NCBI GenBank assembly: GCA_949130495.1 | Contig: OX422208.1 | Location: 637,410,523-637,474,522 of the forward strand | Source: Sambucus nigra | Taxonomy: Eukaryota > Streptophyta > Magnoliopsida > Dipsacales > Adoxaceae | Direction of reading: 5' to 3' | Length of the DNA stretch: 64,000 nucleotides | Part shown: piece after piece, positions 57,869-64,000 of the stretch | Layout: the number at the start of each line of letters is the position of its first letter | Numbering within the stretch: the stretch's first letter is position 1 | Notes under the pieces: generated by a model | Seen by the model: only the letters and a program-made list of their open reading frames with translations | Told to the model about the DNA's origin: nothing | Databases searched by the model: none | Translations under genes and position numbers: made by a program

Positions 57869-60592
57869 CAGCAGCTTCTGGGTCAGGGTTTCATACGACG
57901 GAGTACATCGCCAAGGGGTGCACCGGTGTTATTTGTGAAAAAGCGATATGGCTCACTACGATTATGCGTGGACTCTAGAGAGTTGAATAAGGCCACGATA
58001 TGGAATAAGTGTCCGTTGCCTAGGATTAACGACCTATTTGACCAGTTGAGTGGAGCATCTTATTTCTCTAAGGTCGACTTAAGGTCATGATATCATCAAT
58101 TACGTATCCGAGAGGAAGATGTTCCGAAGGCCGCTTTCCTGTCGCGGTATGGATCTTACGAGTTCAGGGTGATGCCATTCGGACTCACCAATGCACCAGC
58201 AGTGTTCATGGACCTCATGAACAGAGTATTCAGGGAGTTTCTCGATCAGTTTGTTATAGTGTTCATTGATGACATCCTGATCTACTCACGTACCGAGGAG
58301 GAGCACGCAGAGCACCTACATATAGTGTTACAGACATTACGGGATCACCAACTTTATGCCAAATTCGATAAGTGTGGATTTTGTCTACGGGAGGTCCAGT
58401 TCCTTGGCCACGTGGTGTCAGACCGGGGTATTGCGGTGGATCCAAGTAAAGTATCGGCGATGAGGGAGTGGGGACAGCCCACGACACCGACAGAAGTGCC
58501 CAGTTTTCTAGGGTTGGCCGGTTATTACAGAAGGTTCATCAAAGGATTCTCAAAGATTGCGGGCCCTTTTACGAATCTTACCCAGAAAGGGGTACCTTTC
58601 ACTTGGAATGATCACTATCAATTAGCCTTCGACGAGTTAAAGGACAAGTTGACATCTGCACCCGTGCTTGCATTGCCGAAAGGAGGATTAGAGTATCGGG
58701 TTTACACTGACGCATCCTTACAAGGACTTGGGGGTGTGCTTCAGCAGGAGGAAAGGGCTATAGCTTATGCGTCAAGGAAGCCAAAGCCCCACGAGAGGAA
58801 TTACCCCACTCACGACCTGGAGTTAGCAGCAGTCATTTTTACTTTGAGGATATGGAGATATTATCTCCTGGGGGAGCAGTTCACTCTATTCACGGATCAC
58901 AAATCACTTCAGTACCTTTTCACTCAGAAGGATTTGAATATGAGACAGAGGCGATGGCTAGAATTCATGAAAGACTATCAGTTTGATATTCAGTATCATC
59001 CTAGTAAGGCTAATGTGGTGGAAAATGCATTGAGTCGGAGACCAACTGGGGAAATATCAGAAGTCTGGAAAGCGAAGTGGAGAGAACTTCAATACGAGGA
59101 TGATGTAGCCAGGGTTTGCATGTCAGCATTATCCATCACACCCGAAATCATTATGCGGGTTGTGAGGGCTCAGGCATAGGATCAGACCTGGCGGGATAGG
59201 GTGAGCCAGTTACTAGCTGAGGGAGCAGAGGGTTACTCGATCAGCTCGGAGGGAGGCTTACGCCATAATGGGAGGTTGATTGTGCCAGAGGATGCGGAGT
59301 TGAGGCACGCGGTTATGACGGAGTCTCATGGGTCTAAATTCGCAGTACATCCAGGTGGGGATAAAATGTATCAAGATATGAGGAGGCAGTATTGGTGGGC
59401 AGGGATGAAAAGGGACATAGCAGAGTTTGTTTCGAAATGTACCACGTGTCAGCTTGTGAAAGTTGACCATCAAAGACCATCCGGGATGCTACAGCCACTT
59501 GAAATTCCTGTGTGGAAGTGGGAGAGCATCTCTATGGACTTCATTACAGGGTTACCGACATCACAGAAGGGTCACGATTCCATATGGGTTGTTGTGGATC
59601 GGTTGACCAAAGTGGCACACTTCCTACCGGTTCGCACAGACTTTGAGACGATGCGTTATGCACAGCTATTCATAGCAAAGATTGTTAAACTGCACGGGGT
59701 ACCGATTAATATTGTGTCGGATAGGGACAAGATATTTGTGGCCCACTTTTGACAGAGTTTTCAATAGGCCATGGGCACGGAGTTACGTTTGAGTACAGCC
59801 TATCACCCGCAGACTGACGGACAGACCGAGAGAGTCAACCAGATGCTGGAAGATATGCTCAGAATGTGCATATTAGACTTTGGGGGAGGTTGGGAGAAAT
59901 ATCTTCCTCTGGTAGAGTTTACGTATAATAACTCTTACCAATTCACGATCAGCATGGCACCATTCGAGGCATTATACGGGAGACCTTGTCGTTCACCCGC
60001 TTGTTGGTTAGAGGTGGGGGACAACAAACTGTTGGTGCCGGAGATTGTTCAAGAGACATCTTCCAAGATAGAGCTGATCCGAGGGAGGATTCGGATAGCT
60101 CAGGATAGGCAGAAAAGTTACGCTGATGCTTCACGGAGACACGTGGAGTTAGAGGTTGGGGATCAGGTATTGGTCAGGGTGTCCCCCATAAAAGGGGTGA
60201 TGAGGTTCGGCAAGAAGGGTAAACTAGCACCAAAGTACGTGGGACCTTTCCCTATTATCGAGAGGGTGGGGCCTGTAGCCTACAAGCTGGGATTACCAGA
60301 GCATCTTCAGCGGATACACGACGTGTTCCATGTAGCATCGCTGAAGAAATATCGCAGGAGTGAGAGGGCCTTCTGGCACATTCCACTCGAAGAAATTGAA
60401 TTACAGCCAGACATCTCATATGAGGAGAGGTCGGTGGCTATCCTAGACCGTAGCGAGCGGAAATTACGATCCAAGGTTATTCCACTAGTTAGAGTAGAGT
60501 GGGGTCATCACAACATTGACGAGTCTACCTGGGAGTGGGAGGAGGATATGCGGGAGCAATATCCAGAGCTTTTCATCATAGGTATGACCTAA
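57869..60592 (+). pseudogene. Tekay-3 pol: RT, RNase H, integrase, chromodomain
   Basis: One frame with four nonsense codons (58088 TGA, 59177 TAG, 59750 TGA, 59765 TAG). [41 protein letters not shown], the palm [18 protein letters not shown] and intact catalytic FIDD at about 58262-58273. RNase [41 protein letters not shown], but the last motif reads VVENALSRR with Asn where the family has catalytic Asp. Integrase: [51 protein letters not shown]-terminal: [30 protein letters not shown], then a chromodomain ([35 protein letters not shown]). Ends TAA at 60592, 24 bp before the PPT. Non-autonomous. Confidence 0.93.
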
Positions 60593-60615
60593 TTTCGGGG
60601 ACGAAATTCCTTTGT

Positions 60616-60628
60616 AAGGGGGGGAGTA
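60616..60628 (+). other. Polypurine tract of Tekay-3
   Basis: AAGGGGGGGAGTA directly before the 3' LTR. Confidence 0.93.
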
Positions 60629-63388
60629 TGTAACACCCCGCATTTTTCATGCATTACATATTTAATTAATTCGGGAATTGAAAATTACTTATGAGTCGTA
60701 ATTTAATTGAATTAATTACGGAAATTTTATTTAAATATTAATCGAGGAGTAAATGGTTAATATTTACGGGGATTGATTTACTAAGTGAATAGTAATTAAT
60801 TATTTAAGACATTTCGAGTATAAATGACAGGGTATGCACTTATCTCAACCGGGAGTCGGTAAAGACTAAAGGGGTGAGGGGATAAACATTTTTATGAATT
60901 GATTTGGATGCCAATTCTGAGTGTACGTTTGAGTTCGAATGGGCCGAGATAGTCAGAAAAGTGTACCCGGGGGTATTAAACGGGTCACGGGATGTTTTTA
61001 GACATAGCCGGGCCCACACGGGGGCATTTGGGTCACTTGGGCTTGGCCCATTAGGCAAAAAATGGGATTAGGTAAATTAAGGAATTGGAAGGAATAACAA
61101 AACGGTTGATATAGTTTTAGAAAAGGTTAAGTGTATTAAGGAACCCTAATAGCAGTTAAAGGCAGTTTTGGGATCACTAGAGAGCCAACAAGGATCGTCT
61201 TCAACCTTGGAAATTCATCTCCGAATCAGACACTACGAAACCTAAGGCAAGTGGATAACTTGCAATAGTATTGAATCTGTTTTTGAAATTCATATTCATG
61301 TGATGTGTTTGATCAAAATTCGTTTTGGGTGTTCATGGCATAAACATGAGGTTTTGAAAATAATAATCTGAATTACGAATTTGAATGAGGATTCTTGTAG
61401 AAATCTGATATTATAAATTGATGCATATCTGGTAGGATGATATCTAGATAATTAGAAACGAATTTGGTGAAGGGATTTGGGATGTAAATGGGTATGGAAT
61501 TAAAGATGAATATCTCCCCAAATTCAGAAAGTGTAGTTAATGGACGAATTAATAACATTGGAGGCCATTCTGGAGGTCCCTAATAAGGTTCCTAACTTGT
61601 ATTATGGTTAAGAAAGCTTGAGATTGCTGGTAGAAGGAGTTAGGGTTTCATGAAACTCGTTCATGGCAGAATCTGTCTTCGCGAAGAAGACGAAGACCTG
61701 CTCGATCGATCGATCGAAGGTCCGGGGTCGATCGATCGAAGGTCGGCAGATTTTGACAGTTCGCCCAGTTTTATTTTATATAAAGAAAATTTAAATTTAA
61801 TCTTTTTCCATGAATTAATTTGGTGAGAAATTTATACATGGGTTTTAAATCTAATTAATGGTGAATAAAATTAATTAGAATTTGGAGACGACTTAGTGTG
61901 ACATCCTAATTTAAATTCGTGAGGAATTTAGACCCGGGTGAGGTTGATTAGGACTACGAGAGTAAGTCCAAATTAATGGTGGGGGCGACACCAAAGGTGA
62001 CTTAATTAATTAATGTACGAGTTAATTAATGATTAGAGTTGGACCGTAAACTCTTAATAAATTAAATAGGCTTATGTTACAGAGTGTGTACATGGTGTAG
62101 ACGGGACATTGTGAATTTATATATATGTACGGGGTGTGACAGTATATATATATATAGTGTGTGTGCATTAATATCATTGATTGGATATTATAAGTATATA
62201 CTCTAGTGCTATAGGGGGAGGTTGCGCATAGTGGATGAATCCCCTAGCTTGACGAGTAGGGCGAGTATAATCCCATGTCATAGCGTCCGTTATATGGGTG
62301 AGGGACATCTCACTTTTAGGGAAGGAATATGACCGCCTCCAAATTCGTATGTTAAACTAAGTTAGTGAGCGAATCTAACTCGGATAACTAGGTTATGTGA
62401 ATACACCTAGTGGGATAGCACTTGGAAAAAAATTTATATTTTTGTGAGTATTTTTACTCGGCCAAAAGTTTGTATTAAATGTTATTTCAGTATGTTTGTG
62501 AATATTGTAAAATGATTAAATGTATAATTAGGTAGATAATTATATATGGGATAATTAATACACAGTGAAAAATGTATTATGTGCATAACGGGTGTGAATG
62601 TTATATGAAATTAAAACGGGTAATGATTTAATTAAGTTTGATGTTTATAATAATTTAAAAATCATGAATTAAGGCATACTCATTTAGTGTAGGAAAATTT
62701 CAAGGGTTAAAATAAGTATTGGGTCAAGAGTGAAGGACCTAGTAAATTAAATGGAAGCGTTAGTAGTGCACATTAGAGGAGGGGTGAGGAAGTCCTCAAG
62801 AGAGTGCGGCACTAACTAAAATATGAAGAGCGTGCATATTTATTTATTACTGTAAGTTAATCATTTGTTAAATGTTTTCAAATGTTTTTGGGTACTAACC
62901 CTTGCTATAAAATTTTTAAAAACCTTTTAGGTGTCCAACCACAAGGGCGCCAGGCTTGACACTATTCCAGGTATCCTTTGCTGCAGCACATGTGGATGTT
63001 GCGGGGTTTTGATAGATGCCTCCTTCTTTCGTTCGTGTAGGAATTCTCCAGCAGTTATCTGAGCATTTCGCTCACAGTTCATATATTAGACTTGTTAAGA
63101 TTTTTCTTCCTATCTTTACTTGTATTGGTTAATTGGACCGATGGTTTATTCGGTTAAGTATTTTAAATTGTGGATGGTTATTTTAGTTAATTGTGATTGT
63201 GTATTATTTTAGTTCCGCAGGAGTTTTAATTAATTTAAAGATATAAAAATTGGCACCAGTCTGTTTTTCTCACTTAGGTGGTTAGTAATTAAAAAGACGA
63301 CAGTGATGCTAAGAATGGACCAACTGAGAAACCTTTTCTAACATGATTTAGGACTGATCACCCAGGATTAATTAGGCGGGGTGTCACA
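60629..63388 (+). repeat. Tekay-3 3' LTR (2760 bp)
   Basis: Pairs with 53577-56337; same ends. Differences cluster in the first about 550 bp, while about 1.3 kb in the middle is almost identical. Confidence 0.97.
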
Positions 63389-63393
63389 CAGAT

Positions 63394-63524
63394 GCTCCAC
63401 CAAGTAATGATAAAATATTTGGACGAGCACCGCAACAAAATATGATTGATTTACACGATCAAATTACAGATAAATTATTCGGTAGAACTTATGATTTAGA
63501 GTTCAACCTTATTAGTATTTTGTG
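63394..63524 (+). pseudogene. Short exon-like ORF interrupted by Tekay-3, 3' half
   Basis: Directly after the duplicated CAGAT the frame continues from the 5' half (53514-53576): APPSNDKIFGRAPQQNMIDL, HDQITDKLFGRTYDLEFNL, then TGA at 63522-63524. About 43 codons. Contains two FGR motifs. Family not recognised. Its continuity with the 5' half shows both halves were one ORF before the insertion. Confidence 0.45.
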
Positions 63525-64000
63525 ACTTTTAATAACTACTCAATTAGTTTTTACATATTTTTAAACATTTTATTCCCTTCTACTTGAAATTCCTAATATT
63601 ATTTACATATTAAATTGCATATTGTTTGTAATAATATTTATTTTTGGTCATGAATGTTTTAACTATACGTTATGTTTATAAAATAAATATAAGGGTAAAA
63701 TGGTCCAAATACTCTGCATTCAGATTTCAGACATAAATATGCAAATAAACAATATACATTCAGATGTTTCATTCAGAAAACAAATAAACAACCTTTTTAG
63801 ATTCAGACTTCAGATTCATATTTCAGACTTCAGATTCAGACATCGGGTTCTTATAGAAAAACAAATGCAACCTAAGTCTAGATATTTTCAGATTATCATC
63901 ATATTTTCAAATCGGGGGTCCTATGACCACGCGATCAGTTCCTGCAAGCTACATTGGTCCCATATGAGGTGTTCACGCCCCTCATGGAATCGTTTGGGGG
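63525..64000. other. Unassigned AT-rich DNA with CAGATTC/CAGACTTC words
   Basis: No gene. Between about 63718 and 63845 short words such as TTCAGA, CAGACTTCAGATTCA recur many times, as seen near the ends of some small DNA transposons, but no terminal inverted repeat was identified. Confidence 0.4.

Larger units (their letters stand above)
53577..63388 (+). mobile_element. Tekay/Del-type chromovirus, complete structure (Tekay-3)
   Basis: 5' LTR 53577-56337, PBS 56340-56351, gag-pol 56528-60592, PPT 60616-60628, 3' LTR 60629-63388. The exact target duplication CAGAT lies at 53572-53576 and 63389-63393. LTRs are very similar (about 50 differences by eye over 2.76 kb), making this the youngest insertion here. 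Despite this the coding region has an internal deletion, a frameshift and four pol stops. Confidence 0.97.

Overview
This is plant nuclear DNA, almost certainly a transposon-dense, AT-rich heterochromatic region of a flowering plant. Nearly all recognisable coding sequence belongs to plant mobile elements: Ty3/gypsy chromoviruses of the Tekay/Del type, a Tat-lineage gypsy element, a Sirevirus-like copia element, two CACTA (En/Spm) DNA transposons, LINE remnants and a long inverted-repeat element. I see no confident host gene, no rRNA or tRNA gene and no CRISPR array. The species cannot be named from the sequence alone.

Layout. 1-4112: 3' end of a decayed Tekay-type element (integrase, chromodomain, 3' LTR) inserted into the left arm of a long inverted-repeat element (4113-about 5945). 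6.0-7.3 kb: microsatellites and a 33-bp tandem repeat. 7.37-16.72 kb: a plus-strand CACTA transposon with a TNP2-type transposase (7370-11110), old LINE pieces between its genes, and a multi-exon Ptta/Transposase_24-type second gene (13576-16720). 17.01-22.60 kb: a minus-strand gag-only copia element with 1-kb LTRs and a one-mismatch target duplication, inserted in a repeat-rich tract that may be the CACTA 3' subterminal region. About 23.6-24.1 kb: a copia integrase fragment.

24.16-53.46 kb: a second, minus-strand CACTA transposase gene, split by two later insertions. One is a Tekay-type element (25816-36404); the other is a Tat-lineage element (37050-48959) with exact TSD CTTAC. In both cases the transposase reading frame resumes on the far side once the insert and one target-duplication copy are ignored. 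A CACTA-type terminus (TTTTTCTTGTAGTG) ends at 53459. 53577-63388: the best preserved element, Tekay-type with about 2.76-kb LTRs, exact TSD CAGAT, tRNA-Met-type PBS and PPT, inserted into a short open reading frame that also resumes across it. 63.4-64 kb: the far side of that frame, then unassigned AT-rich DNA.

How the parts work. Each retroelement encodes Gag for the particle and Pol (protease, reverse transcriptase, RNase H, integrase); the Tekay copies add a C-terminal chromodomain that in this family targets heterochromatin. The Tat element has a second archaeal-type RNase H and, between integrase and 3' LTR, a separate oppositely oriented spliced ORF with its own TATA-like signal. Every coding region shows stops, frameshifts, deletions or lost catalytic residues, so none of these copies looks autonomous; mobility of the youngest would need proteins supplied in trans. 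The most unusual signals are the spliced antisense gene of the Tat element, clustered TCGA-centred palindromes in several unrelated LTR families, and the gag-only copia element.
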